64,000 nt of DNA from positions 4,030,001-4,094,000 of the forward strand of contig JANFAH010000003.1 of the NCBI GenBank assembly GCA_024663395.1. Reading direction: 5' to 3'. The notes under the pieces were generated by a model, which did not search any database, was not told the origin of the DNA, and saw nothing but the letters and a program-made list of their open reading frames with translations. Shown here piece by piece: positions 23,759 through 35,413 of the stretch (within the stretch, counting starts at the first letter, position 1; each line of letters starts with the position of its first letter). Source of the DNA: Pisolithus tinctorius. Its lineage: Eukaryota; Basidiomycota; Agaricomycetes; Boletales; Pisolithaceae. The translations under genes and the position numbers were made by a program.

Positions 23759-24940
23759 TTGAAGCCCAGCTTTCAGCTGAAGAAAGGAGCTGTCTACCTG
23801 CTCTCACTTGATGAACTCAAAGGACTTGATGAGTTCATAGACGAGAACCTCAAATGTGGAAAGATCTGCCCCTCGAAATCTTCGCAAGCTGTGCCTGTGT
23901 TCTTCGTAGGAAAGAAAGATGGTAAAAGAAGACTCATCCAGGACTATCAGTACCTAAACTCTCACACCATCATCAACTTGTACCCCCTCCCTGATGTGAA
24001 AACCCTTCTTGACGAACTCACCAACTTGCGCTACTTTGCCAAGTTCGATGTTCACTGGGGTTTCACAAATATTAGGGTGAAGGAAGGTGACGAGTGGAAG
24101 GGGGCCTTTATAACCCCCAGAGGACTCTTTGAACCTATGGTAATGTTCTTCAGGCAGTGCAACTCACCGCCAACCTTCCAGAGGTACATGGACCATATGT
24201 TCGGAGAACTCAGAAATGAGAGGAAGGCCATCATCTTTATGGATGATGTCACTATAGACTCGAAGACAAGAGAAGAACTACATACAGCCATCCACTGCTT
24301 TCTGCAAATTGCCTCAAAGGAACACCTGCATCTGAAGCTTAAGAAGTGTACCTTCGAAGCCGAAGAAATAGAGTTCTTGGGGTTTGTGATCTGTCGGGGT
24401 CAGTACAAACCATCAGAGATCAAAATTGAAGCCATCAAAACCTGGCCTGCTCCAACAACCCTGAAAGAACTTTGTTCCTTCCTCAGCTTCTGTAACTTCT
24501 ACCAGCAGTTCATTTCTGGCTTTTCACAGACTGCCCAACCACTGCATGATTTGTCCAAGAAAAATGCAAAATGGACCTGGGGACTGGAACAGACCTCTGC
24601 CTTCAAGGCCCTGAAGAAAGCCCTCTTGTCCAAGCCCATCCTTCGTCTTCTGGACCTCTGGAAGCCCTTTGTACTCCACACCAATGCCTCTAAGCTAGGC
24701 ACCAGGGCCATTCTGTCACAAGCCGATGACTCAGGAATGCTTCACCCCTGTGTGTATATGTCTCAGTCGCTTACTGGAGCAGAGCAAAACTACCAAGTCT
24801 ATGACTTGGAAATGCTGGCAGTAATGCACATCCTCAAACAGTGGCACCCGTATTTGCTCTTGCCCCTGGAACTGACTCGAGTCTACACAGACCACCAGAA
24901 TATCACCTATTACACACAGCCTCAAAAGCTAACCACTTGA
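23759..24940 (+). pseudogene. Element B reverse transcriptase and RNase H
   Basis: The frame is open for 393 codons. Landmarks are SQAVPVFFVGKKDGKRRLIQ, YLNSHTIINLYPLPDV, VMFFRQCNSPPTFQRYMDHM, and the polymerase motif FMDD, with F where Y is usual and LDD/IDD is the family norm. The RNase H block reads LHTNASKLGTRAILSQ. The catalytic aspartate of the usual TDAS is Asn here, consistent with a G-to-A change. The frame ends with TGA within YTQPQKLTT. Confidence 0.85.
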
Positions 24941-25036
24941 CAAGCTCATTGGCAGGCTACCCTGCAGGAGTACCTGCTCCAGTTTGTCCACATTGCAGGA
25001 ACAAAGAATTCTGCTGCAGACACCCTCTCCCATCGC

Positions 25037-26140
25037 TTGGATTTCAATGCCAAGCCCACTACCATCTCCACCCTACTTCTGAAGGCTGTTTGGCTTGAGG
25101 GGGGGGTGAGACCCTCCGTTGTTTCCATTTTTAAGGTTGATTGGACCATCTCTGAGCCTTCAGAAGCTCCAAAACCTGTCCAGAAGGTCTCCTTCAGGGA
25201 ACCAGGGCCTACCGAACATCCACCTGAGGAGAAAGGAAAGGTTCAGAAAGGTAAAGGACATGTTTTCCAGCTGAATGCCAACCTGTACCAGGAGGTAAAG
25301 AAAGCTTCCACATCCCTGTCTGTCCCAGAAACAACAGAAGGATCTGACAGAGTCAGGAGGAAAGGGAGGAGGATTTTCATGCCGGAACCAGTCTGCCAAG
25401 ATGTCCTTTGGCAGTACCATGACACCCCTGCCTTTGGACACCCTGGTGTGAAAGCAATGACAAAGAAAATGAATAAGTATGTGTGGTGGCCTGGAATGTA
25501 CCAGTCCATCTGCAATTATTGTAAAGGATGCCCCTCTTGCCAAGCCAACAAGGTTAGCACACACCTGATGACTCCGCCCATCACCCCACACGATGTAGCA
25601 AAGAACCCCTTCCCATTCAAACAGGTCTCCATGGATCTGGTCACAGATTTGCCCCTGTCTGGAGGAAAATATGACTCTATCCTCACTATTGTTGACCAGG
25701 GACTCACCAAGGGTGCGTTCTTTCTACCAACTACTAAGATGGTGGACAGCATCAGTGTGGCAGACCTCTACCACACCTATGTGTATCCCCATTGGGGGGT
25801 CCCCGAGGCTGTCATATCAGACCGAGGCCCTCAGTTCATCTCCACCTTCACAAGAGATCTCTACCACTCCCTTGAAATTGAATTGAAAGCCTCCACTGCC
25901 TACCATCCACAGACCAATGGAGAAGTGGAACATGTGAACCAAGAGGTCGGCACCTACCTATGCATGTACATGGATACAGACCCACACAATTGGCACATGA
26001 AACTTCCTGATGCACAAATGGCACATAACTTGCATGTGCATTTGTCCCACAACCAATCACCATACTCACTCATGTACAGGTTTGACCCTGCTCCCTATCC
26101 TACAGGACAACCCCCACAGGAGTCACTAGCAGGAGATTGA
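25037..26140 (+). pseudogene. Element B integrase
   Basis: The zinc-binding HHCC region reads HDTPAFGHPGVKAMTKK with CKGCPSCQANK. Core acidic residues are visible at SMDLVTDLP, ISDRGPQF, and the E of HPQTNGEVEHVNQEV. TGA after QESLAGD (26,138-26,140) cuts it before the C-terminal domain. Confidence 0.85.
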
Positions 26141-26398
26141 CTCGAGCAGTTGGCTGCCAATCAGGATGCCGCGATTATTGCTCACAAGGAAGCACAGGAA
26201 TTAATGAGGCAGTGATCAAAGGGAACCTATATGGAGTTCTCCATGGGAGATAAGGTTTGGCTGGATGCTTCTGACCTAAAAAGGGATGTTCCATTGAAGA
26301 AGCTTGTGCCCTGATGACATGGCCTGTTTGTAATTTCCAAACAGATCAGCCTGGTCACCTACAAGCTACAACTGCCCCCCAGTTGGCAAATACACCCT

Positions 26399-26704
26399 GT
26401 GTTCCACACATCCAAGCTTACCCCCTTTGTCAAAATGCACGAATATGGCCCAGCTCAACCCCCACCTCCACCAGAACTGGTAGGAGACAAGAGTGAATGG
26501 GAGGTGGAGGCTATACTTAAACACAAATGTGCATGCAAGGTCAAGTCATCATCTAGAGAGCCCAGTGTAACCCTGCAGCAAAAATACCTCTATCTCATCA
26601 AGTGGCTTGGTTACCCACACTCCCAGAATAGTTGGGAAAGCAAGGACAACCTTATAAATGCCCCAGAGGTTCTCGGGGAGTACAAGCATGTCCACAACCT
26701 TTGA
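26399..26704 (+). CDS. Element B chromodomain
   Basis: EWEVEAILKHKCACKVKSSS and YLIKWLGYPHSQNSWESKDN form a chromodomain with the expected aromatic positions (Y, W, W). Chromodomains at the end of gypsy integrases direct insertion to chromatin. The frame ends at TGA 26,702-26,704. Confidence 0.8.
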   Translation: MFHTSKLTPFVKMHEYGPAQPPPPPELVGDKSEWEVEAILKHKCACKVKSSSREPSVTLQQKYLYLIKWLGYPHSQNSWESKDNLINAPEVLGEYKHVHNL

Positions 26705-28115
26705 AACTGCCATGTCCTACACCCCAAACACTGAGAACCCTGGCTCTGACTACTTTGACAATGACTTCCATGCCGACATCAATGAACCCTATGATCCCTC
26801 TCACCCATACTTCAATCACTATGCCAGTTCCCCACCATGCCTCTCAGAACCACCAATATGCCCCCACAGAGTGCTACACTCCCCATCCCCCATGGTATCC
26901 TCCCACTCCTCACATGGTGGTACCTACCAACCCCTTCACGACTCCATCACCTCTGCCACATGCCCATACTCATACCCAGTCATCTGCTCAGTCCCCACTT
27001 TGCAGAGAGCCTGTAAGGATGCCTGAAAGGGAAAGTCCAAAGCTTGTGAGAGGACACCTGAGCCTCATTATGACACCTCTTTCAGATCATGTAACACTCC
27101 CCCTATCTCCCAAGCCAGTTACAAGTCCCTCTCCCCAGTCTCTCACTCTGGTGCATCTGCTCCGGCACCATCCATCGCACCGGCCAACCTCTTGGCCCCT
27201 GCCACAGTTCCAGCAGCCCCTGCCTCCACCACCAGCAGGCTGGCTCCTGAGGCAAGCCTCTTCCTCAGTTATGTGTGGCTGCTTAATGACTTTGAGCACT
27301 GGGAATCACACAGCTGGAGAGCAGGAGAATGCCACAAGCATCTACAGATGCTGTCTACAATCTTCAGAAGCTCAGAAGTGATTGGCAAGTGCATGTATGA
27401 CCAGGTCAGAACCGCAGAAGGGACCTTTGAGGTGCATATGTACAAAAACCTCAACCACTTCAACTCCTCTATCCTCCAGGAAGCCCTTAAGACCCAGGAA
27501 GCCATCATCAAGATTGTCCACAAAGACTACAGCCCCTCTCTCATCTCCTCCTTCCACTCCTTTCTTGATGGACTCCCCATTGATGTTGTGGTCTGTGGGC
27601 TCTTCCCTCTGGCGAGTCAAGCAGCACCTGGAAGACAGGGCCTACCTTTGGACCCTCACTGAAAGGAAGCACAGAAGGTTGAGGGACAAGAAACTGGTCA
27701 CTCAAGGGCATCACAACATGGACCTGGAGGAGCTGGAGAGGCTGACAGAGATGTCGAACAGAGGTGTCACAATTGCTGGGAGAAGATTATACTGGGCCAG
27801 GGTCAAGAACACTTCCAGGCCATTGCAGATGCCCTCGCAGCAGTCCCCTTCAACAGGACCCCACACAACTGGCTCGACTTTTTTGCTTGGGCCTGAGGAG
27901 ACTCCACTGGAAGGGCCCTCTTCTACACTTTTCAGACATCAAGAGCTCTTCTGGCTGCTCCCTTCATCCCAGTACCTGTCTCTGCCCTCAGCAAGAGAGA
28001 ACTTGGTGGGCTCATACCCATTGATTGGCAGCATCCCCTCCATCAGTTCACCTGTTACCGATGTTCATGCCTTGGACATTGGTTGTCTAACTGCCTGGCT
28101 TGTGGTGGCAACTAA
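26688..28115 (+). pseudogene. Element B third ORF with a C-terminal zinc knuckle
   Basis: One frame runs about 475 codons from ATG 26,688 (MSTTFETAMSYTPNTENPG) to TAA 28,113. It is interrupted only by three TGA codons (27,024, 27,660, 27,897). It overlaps the end of the chromodomain frame by 17 bp. The N-terminal third is Pro/Ser/His-rich. The middle is helical and charged (SSEVIGKCMYDQVRTAEGTF, NSSILQEALKTQEAIIKIVH). Near the C-terminus CYRCSCLGHWLSNC is a perfect CX2CX4HX4C knuckle (28,053-28,094), distinct from the one in gag. All three stops are TGA, as expected from CGA or TGG decay. The function is unknown, possibly an RNA-binding accessory protein. It is not an envelope: no signal peptide or fusion segment is visible. 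Confidence 0.65.
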
Positions 28116-28190
28116 TTCTGAAATCTGCTCCTGGGTAGAACAAGGCCTCTACCCACCTTTGGAGGACCTCAGGCCTTGAGGGGGGGGTGA

Positions 28191-28899
28191 TGTTATGCTG
28201 TGCTCACATGTTTCCCTCTTGCAGGCTCTCTACACACTTGTCTGTGCCCACTTTGCCTCTTTAGGCATTCCTGTTTCTCCCACAAGCCACTGCTATGCAG
28301 TTGGACTTGCATTCTGTACAATTTCTCCTTATGCCTTCCTTTTATGGTAGACCCCTGTCTACCCTGTGTTGTACTAAAACTGGACATTGCATCTGTCCCC
28401 CTTCCTTCTGTGATCCGCTGGCAGCCCTGATCCACACAGTCACATGACATGTTCACCCCAGCTACCCTGGTGTGTCTGTTTACCCCTACATATGTCACAT
28501 ACGTGGTTAGTCCCTCTTCCCTCGTTCACCCCATTCACCCTTGCACCCACAGATGTGGTTATATGTGTAGTCCTGCTACGCAGTGGCTCGTTGTGACTCA
28601 TCTTGCCTTAGTAGGGACATGGGTGTACATTTAGATGTTTTTGAATGTTTGTCCCACAGGTACTTTACATATGTATATAAACCCACATGTATTGTACCAG
28701 CTCTCCATTCAAAATCTACTTTGCAACCTGCCTTAGCTCTGCTCGCTGTACCCAAGAGGACTCAACAGTATGACTTCAGCTGGCCAAGACTAGTGCTCCA
28801 TCTGCTAGTGAAGTTGAATAACATGTCACTTCTTGCGCCATCATGTGCCTGTGTTAAACACACTCGATTCATGATGTGATATGAGTCATCGGCATAACA
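28191..28899 (+). repeat. 3' LTR of gypsy element B
   Basis: It is 709 bp, TGTTATGC to GCATAACA. It follows the polypurine tract TTGAGGGGGGGGTGA. It differs from the 5' LTR almost only by transitions. Confidence 0.95.
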
Positions 28900-29668
28900 C
28901 CATCCACCACTATACAAGCCAGGACTGCATGGCTTTCTGGACCCAGATGACTGGTCCAATTGCCAGCAACTACATGTGGGCCAAGTTAGATTTCCACTTG
29001 GCAAATGGAAATTGGCCTACCATCAATGAGGTGGTAGCAGATCTCAACTCTTGCTTCCAGCCCATGAACAATGGGGATTGGGCCCAGAAGAAAATGCAGA
29101 AAGCAAGGCACAGACAGTCTTGAATGGATGCCTTCTTGGCAGAATTCGATAGTTGGAAGCTCATGGCCAGTGCTTCTGACAATTTGGCTATCCTGTGCCT
29201 AGAACAGGCCATAAACCCTGAGGTGCTCCACCTCATGCATCACTTGGGGAAAAGAAAAGACATGTACAAGGAGTACGTGACAGAGCTCCAGTTGGTGGCC
29301 AGAAACTTTGAAAACCACTGATATATGACAGCCTCCTCTTTGAGGGTATGACCTCAGAATCAACCTCATGGCTTCTCTGCCACAGGTATGCAACCCAGGG
29401 CTGGCACTCCCATGGACATAGGTGCTGCTCAATGATAAGGAAAGGGGAAGGGACCCCCTAAGGACAAGTCCCACATCACATGTTTCAGATGTGGCCTGAA
29501 AGGCCATTATCGAAGTGAGTGCCCTAAACAGGCACAACCACAAGGATGCCCTGTCAGGGCTGTAAATACTGACACTGGACCCGACCCCTGCCTGAAAGCA
29601 ATGGAGGGGATGAGCTTCAAACAGATTGTCACTCATATCAACCAGTTAAAAGAATCAGAGCTGCAGTG
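28900..29668 (+). pseudogene. Element A gag, 3' part with zinc knuckle
   Basis: The frame continues the gag of 20,476-20,706 (HHYTSQDCMAFWTQMTGPIA). It is broken by TGA after KARHRQS (29,121) and again at about 29,320. The knuckle CFRCGLKGHYRSEC (CX2CX4HX4C) lies at 29,481-29,522. Confidence 0.85.
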
Positions 29669-30076
29669 AAATCAGGTCCTGCAGACTCTTCCAGTATGTG
29701 GACATTTGTTCCTGTTTCTTCTTCTTCGTTTTCTTCTTTTTGCAGTTTTCATTCTACTTATGGACTTAACAAATGAAAGAAAATACAAAAGTCGAAAATA
29801 TAAAAACCAAAAATAGTGTACCAGTAGTTTCTTTCAATCATTTCTCCTTTCCTGATGTCAAAGAACCACAGGAGTTATTTAATGGTTCAGAATCGGTTTC
29901 TTCTTCTCCTACTTTTACATCATCTGAAGTGGAGTCCTGAAAGGGCTCGGTGCCAGATGTAAAACCATGCCTGCTTAATTCCACTTGCAATAAAAAACAA
30001 AAAAAATGTTTCTTTTGATCTCCCAAATCTCGAGGGTAGTAGTGCAAAGACCTCCATATGGTCTGAAACCCGACGC

Positions 30077-30553
30077 ATGCTGAACCTGAAGGATTCTGTG
30101 GAGGTCCCTTTGGTTTTACAAATGAATGCCAGCTTGGCATTCAAGGTTAGCACATTACTCGATAGTGGTGCTACTGGAGTATTTATACATAAGGACTTTG
30201 TTGAAAGGAACCAGATTCCAAAGATAGCACTGCCAAGGGCAGTTGATGTATTTAATGTTGATGGTTCACCTAATTCCACTGGAAGGATTATGCATCAGGC
30301 TCACCTTCAAGTCTCATACCTTGACCATCACAAGGAACTTCTTGCCAAGATTACTGATCTAGGAGGTAGCACCATGATCTTAGGTCATACCTGGTTACAT
30401 CAGCACAACCCACTGATAGATTGGAAAACCAGTGAGGTCAAAATGGGCAGGTGTCTGGCTAGATGTCAACAGTTAGCCCCTAAAACCTTGTTCGTACACA
30501 AGGTCAAGAAACTCGAAAGAGAAGCCATGGACTCTTACATAACCTGGATTTGA
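30077..30553 (+). pseudogene. Element A protease
   Basis: STLLDSGATGVFIHKDFVER is the aspartic protease active site (DSG). ILGHTWLHQHNPLIDWKTSE is the conserved end of the domain. Flanking frames are interrupted, so it is no longer part of a continuous pol. Confidence 0.85.
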
Positions 30554-30577
30554 AATCTAGGAGCAGACAAACCAAGA

Positions 30578-33500
30578 ATGGATAAAACCCCTCAGGAACT
30601 TGTTCCAAAGGCATATCATGAATATTTATTGGTCTTTTCCAAAAAAGAATCCAAGCACATGCTGCTTAGGAAACCTTGGGACCATGCCATAGAACTAAAG
30701 GAGTCATTTGTACCAAAGAAAGGAAGGTTGATCCCTCTCTCCCCTGACGAGCAGAAAGAAGTCAGTGATGTGAGTCAAAGTGTGGAAAGGTGGTGAAAAC
30801 CAACCAAAACCAACACAAAAGACAAATGTAGAGTGAGTGGTGGTGTGCCTCCGCAGAACCTGGAGTGCAGAAACCTAAATGTGGGGGGAACTTCAAGTAG
30901 AGGTGCTCCTGGCACGAGTCGACAACAAGTTACACAGGAGAAGATGAATGAGTGATGATTGGATGGGGGATGCTGAACAGAGTGAAGGTGTTCAGCCGAA
31001 AGGTACTTCAAGTAATGGACTTCAAGGAAACGTGCTCCTTGCACAAGTCGATGACAAGTTATGCAGGAGTGGGAGGATGACTAAGCAAGACTTGCTGACT
31101 AAGTGTGGATGGAGCTTCAGATAATGAATGGTGGTAGATAGACTCTTCCAAATGAGCCTCAACTACCAAGTATACGAATGATGACAGGTAGACCCCTTCG
31201 TGGAGCCTTGACTGTCGACGACGAGATAGGCACTGGGCTGACTGCTGGACTGCTTCTGAATTGCTTCTTGATTCTGATTGATTGTGGGTAGCTAAGTACA
31301 TGGGGGTTTATATACTGAGGGGGGAGCACAGCTTGTGACAAACAAGGCACAAACACTTGGTAAGTAATGAGTAAGGACTGAGTAATCATGATGAGTAAGC
31401 GAGAAATGAAAAGTAAGCAAGCAAAGAAGATTGGTAAGTATTGGCAGTGAATGAGTCAAGGATAGTCAAAATATCACAAAATGAGTCAAATAGAATCAGA
31501 AACTGAGTAAGCACACTGATATCACATTAGGGGGTGGCGATGCAAGTTAGATCTCAGCAGAGACATCTCTAGATCCAAAGACAGCATGACAGATGGACGG
31601 TGTTTCCAGATAGGGAAGTATTAACTCCAGAATTGAAGGGCATGAGTCAGGTGTCAAAGGGGGCTAGGGCATTGGGGGTCTGTGGGGCAATGAGAGCATA
31701 CGCAATCATGTCTCCCACCCTTCCATCCTCTCAGCGAAGTTAACAAAAACTTCATGAATGGGGCTCTGATGGAGGAGGAGGAGAAGGGGGGACGTCTTCT
31801 GCTGGATCTTGCAGTAAGAAGGCAAGATGCATGTCATACTTGTCATGAATGCGATCAGGGAGGCTGGAGGACAGTAGATTATACTGCAGCTGTCGCAATG
31901 CAGGAAGAATGATGGACAAGACTGGAATAAAGACGGTGCAGGGAGCAGGGAGGAACAATCCATATGCTTCATCAACTGGGGAGACTGAAATGACCACATA
32001 AGACCTTTCTAACCGAGTGACAGACCTGAGGTGACCAAAGAACGTCCTTCTGGAAGTCATACTGACAAGGAGAACACGCTGACCAAGCTGCATGGGATGA
32101 GATGGGGCTGACAATGATGGGATGAACCAGGGGGCTTCAGGATGGAAGCTGGTGGGAATGCCTGGCAGATATATGTAGCCACTGTCTCTGGCAAATGAGA
32201 CAAGCGAGATGATTGATGAAGAGGTGGCCATGATTGATGGACTTAGCGAAATGAGCGTCTGATGGATGGAGTGCTGTAGAAATGCACAGGGTGCAAGGAT
32301 CCTCTCCAAATTTGGAAGGAAGAATCATGGGGCTGAGCACTTTAAGCGAGCATGGGAATGGAGTCAATATCTTTGGAAATGGTGGAGATACGACAAAAAC
32401 CGGAATGCCGTACACGGGTGCTAAAAACCTTTAATGCGCGCTTAACTCGCTTCCTCTTTTCTCTTTAGCACTGACGACTCGTTCTTGTGCGAAGGATGAC
32501 TGTTAACGTCCAACAGTCTTTCTATGCATGAGGCCTTTAGTCTTCATCTGCATGCCTGGGCATTGTGCACAACTCGTCAACGAGTTAGGCAGAGTCAGCT
32601 GTAACCATGTCCACAACACCTTTGGTGTGTGACAGTGACTTCATGGATGGTCAGCTCAAGAAGGGTTATATTCAGCCTAGTAAATCACTGCAAACCTCTC
32701 TGGTGTTCTTCATCCCTAAAAAGGATGGAAAGAAGCATATGGTCCAGGACTATCAATATTTAAATGAACATACTGTCAAGAATTCATATCCTCTCCCTTT
32801 AATATCTCAGCTTGTGGACAAGTTGAAAGGTTGCAAACTCTTGACAAAGATGGATCTTCGCTGGGGTTACAACAACATTAGGATCAAAGAAGGAGATGAA
32901 TGGAAAGCTGCTTTCATATGCCATCATGGTGCTTTCAAACTGCTAGTCATGTTCTTTGGGCTTTGTAACTCGCCCACCACATTCCAGAACATGATGAATG
33001 ATATCTTTGGCGATATGGAAGATGTGCTCATTGTCTACATTGATGACCTAATGATATTTATGAAAATGGACAATCAGGAGGAACATGACAGGATCGTGCT
33101 GGAGGTGCTTAGAAGGCTGAAAGTAAATGACCTATTTGTCAAACCACAGAAGTGTATCTTCAGACAACAAGAGGTGGACTTTTTAGGAATGATAGTTGGT
33201 GTTAACGGAGTATGTATGGACCCTGCCAAAATCTCTGCTGTGCAAGATTGGCCCATACCTACCAATGTTTGCAGAGTTTGTGGCTTCCTCAGCCTAGTGA
33301 ATTTCTACTGACGATTCATTAAGGACTTCATGCAGATCATGAAACCCCTAAATAACCTCACAAAGAAGGACCTTCCATTTGTTTGGGATGACAAATGTCA
33401 AATGGCATTTGATACACTAAAAGAAGCCTTTACAACCACCCCTATCCTTATGTTTCCCGATCAGGATCGGAGGTTTTGGTTAGAAACAGATGCTTCAGAC

Positions 33501-33842
33501 TATGCCACTGGAGTGGTGCTTTCAGTAGAATGTGATGATGGTCTCTGGAGACCTGTCACCTACTCCAGTCACTCTCTATCTGGGGCTGAACTTAATTATA
33601 TGGTTCATGACAAAGAAATGCTGGCCATTATCTGCGCACTCGAACAGTGGCATCATTACCTCGAGGCTACCCTGTACCAGTTTGAAATTTGGACAGATCA
33701 TCACAACCTCAAGTGGTTTATGACTGCACAGAAGCTTCAACCATGCCAGGTGCATTGGGTGCAGTACTTTAGTCGCTTTAACTGTATTATAGTTCACAAA
33801 CCCAGAGTCACAATGGGAAGGCTGGATGCCCTGTCAAGATGA
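30578..33842 (+). pseudogene. Element A reverse transcriptase and RNase H, split by insert C
   Basis: The frame reads up to SPDEQKEVS (30,766), is interrupted by element C, and resumes at 32,639 with DFMDGQLKKGYIQPSKSL. RT motifs are FFIPKKDGKKHMVQDYQYLN, FGLCNSPTTFQNMMNDIF and the catalytic YIDD (near 33,040). TGA at 33,309 replaces an arginine codon in NFY-RFIKDF. RNase H follows with LETDASDYATGVVLS, intact in its aspartate. Confidence 0.9.
30769..32633. mobile_element. Insert C: unclassified 1.87 kb element in the RT of element A
   Basis: AGTGA flanks it on both sides (30,764-30,768 and 32,634-32,638). Removing it restores the RT frame EVSDFMDG. Termini read TGTGAGTC and GTGTGTGAC(A). 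Depending on where the repeat is cut, the duplication is 4-6 bp. No long terminal direct repeat and only weak inverted similarity at the ends was seen. Inside are two near-copies of about 50 bp (30,888-30,940 and 31,022-31,072, both with CAAGTCGA/CGAGTCGA and ACAAGTTA) and a minus-strand frame of 185 codons (31,752-32,309) without known domain. The class is uncertain. It could be a non-autonomous DNA element or a degenerate short retroelement. Confidence 0.75.
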
Positions 33843-33938
33843 GAGGACTTTGTAGAAGGAAAAGAAAGGGCAAAGTCTGAAGAGTCCCTATTTATAAACC
33901 CGAGTCAGGTTTGCTCAGTAAAACTAGAAAATCCCTTC

Positions 33939-35274
33939 ATGGAAGATTTGCAGATTGAGTCCACTAGAGCCAAAGGAGTCCCCACTGGATGTGAGCTCCA
34001 AGGTGGTCTTCATTATGATGGAGAAAAGGTCTGGGTGCCTAGTGCACTTAGAAGGAAGTTACTTAATGCTCTCCATGACTCTCCCCTAGCAGGACATCAT
34101 GGAATAAAAGGAACTCAGGAGTTGATCACATGCTGGTTCACATGGTCCACCTTGAAACCCGATGTAGAAGAGTATGTGAAGCATTGCCAAACATGCCAAG
34201 CCAGCAAGTCTGGAAATAGGCTGCCTGCAGGAGAACTCAAACCTTTACCTGTCCCTGATGGGCCTTGGAGTCAAGGGATCTTCTGGAAAGTTCCACATGT
34301 TGGTTGTCATTGACAGGTTCTCTAAGGAAGCAGAGTTCATTCCCTGCACTGTGGAAGAAACAGCTGCTAGCACAGCTTGACTTTACCTGACACATGTTTG
34401 GAAACACCATGGACTTCTGGACTCTATCATATCAGACAGAGGCCCACAGTTTGCCTCTTCCTTCATGAAGGAACTATTTAAAATGCTGGGAGTACAGCAG
34501 AAGCTTTCTATGGCTTTCCACCCACAAACAGATGGACAAACAGAGTGGTTGAACTGCAAGATTCAACAGTATTTATGGATGTATGCCAACCAGCAGCAGG
34601 CTTGCTGGGAGGAATGGCTGCCTTTGGCTCAGTTCGCATACAACAACTCTGCCTCATCTTCTACTGGCAAGTGCCCCTTCGAAGTTACTCAATCCTATAG
34701 ACCTAGGATGGGCATCAAACCAATGATTTCAAAGGTAGAAGCAGCAGAGGAAGTTGCCAAATCCTGGTTCCAGGTGTTCCAGGATGTGAAAGCAAACCTC
34801 ACCAAAGCACATTCTTGGCAGAAGCAACAAGCAGATAGATGCCACTTGTCTGCTCCTTCCTACTCCATTGGATCTCAGGTCTGGCTAGCTATGGACCACC
34901 TGTCCTTGAAAGAATGGCAGAGCTGTAAACTTTCTGAAAAATGGATTGGACCATATGAAGTTCTAGAAGTACTTCTGAACACTCTTAAATTAAAGTTGCC
35001 ATGCAACATGAGGATTCACCCAGTTGTGAATGTCTCATGGGTCAAACCCTATCTTGGTGCTCTTGATGGGCAGCCTGTTAACAGGCCTGGACCACAGAGG
35101 GTTACTGACAAAGGAGACATTGAATATGAGGTTGAATATGTTGTTGACTCCTGTTTGAAACATGGAGCTCTTCAATTCCTTGTGCATTGGAGGGGATACC
35201 CTGAAGAAGATCATACTTGGGAGCCAGCCTCCACCTTGAAGAATTCACAGTCAGTGATCAAGGACTTTTATTGA
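33939..35274 (+). pseudogene. Element A integrase and chromodomain
   Basis: HHCC region: HDSPLAGHHGIKGTQELITC with CQTCQASKSG. A frameshift lies at about 34,270, and TGA at about 34,378 interrupts ASTA-LYLTHVWKHHG. The core acidic residues are visible at ISDRGPQF and in HPQTDGQTEWLNCKIQQYLW. The C-terminal GIEYEVEYVVD-like chromodomain ends FLVHWRGYPEEDHTWEPAST. All core domains are present but not in one frame. Confidence 0.88.
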
Positions 35275-35413
35275 TCCCACCCCAGAGCCCCCTGTAAATT
35301 ATCTCTCCTCTCATTGGAAAGCTTTGACAGCTTGTTCACACCTGTGCTGGAACTGTCTACTACTGTTTGTCCTATTTGGTCTCACCTGGAAGTTGAGCCT
35401 TAGGAGGGGATAG

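Larger units (their letters stand above)
20707..28899 (+). mobile_element. Ty3/gypsy chromodomain retrotransposon B with a third ORF
   Basis: It is inserted in the gag of element A. The left flank is CCAAC (20,702-20,706). The right flank is CCATC (28,900-28,904), one mismatch from a 5-bp duplication. Joining the flanks restores the gag frame of A. Inside are gag with zinc knuckle, protease, RT, RNase H, integrase, chromodomain, and an extra ORF before the 3' LTR. A polypurine tract with GGGGGGGG lies at 28,180-28,187. Coding frames hold frameshifts and TGA stops, and catalytic residues are mutated, so it is dead. Confidence 0.95.

Noticed and set aside
26688..28115. Envelope gene in element B
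   Set aside because: No signal peptide, transmembrane anchor or fusion segment. A zinc knuckle at the C-terminus points to nucleic-acid binding instead.
27382..28179. 265-codon open frame overlapping the third ORF of element B
   Set aside because: It is the shadow frame. The zinc knuckle, the charged helical region and the TGA-only interruptions all lie in the other frame.
31752..32309. Real gene in insert C (185 codons, minus strand)
   Set aside because: Open, but an overlapping frame on the same strand looks equally protein-like. No family is recognised, so it is kept only as a remark under insert C.
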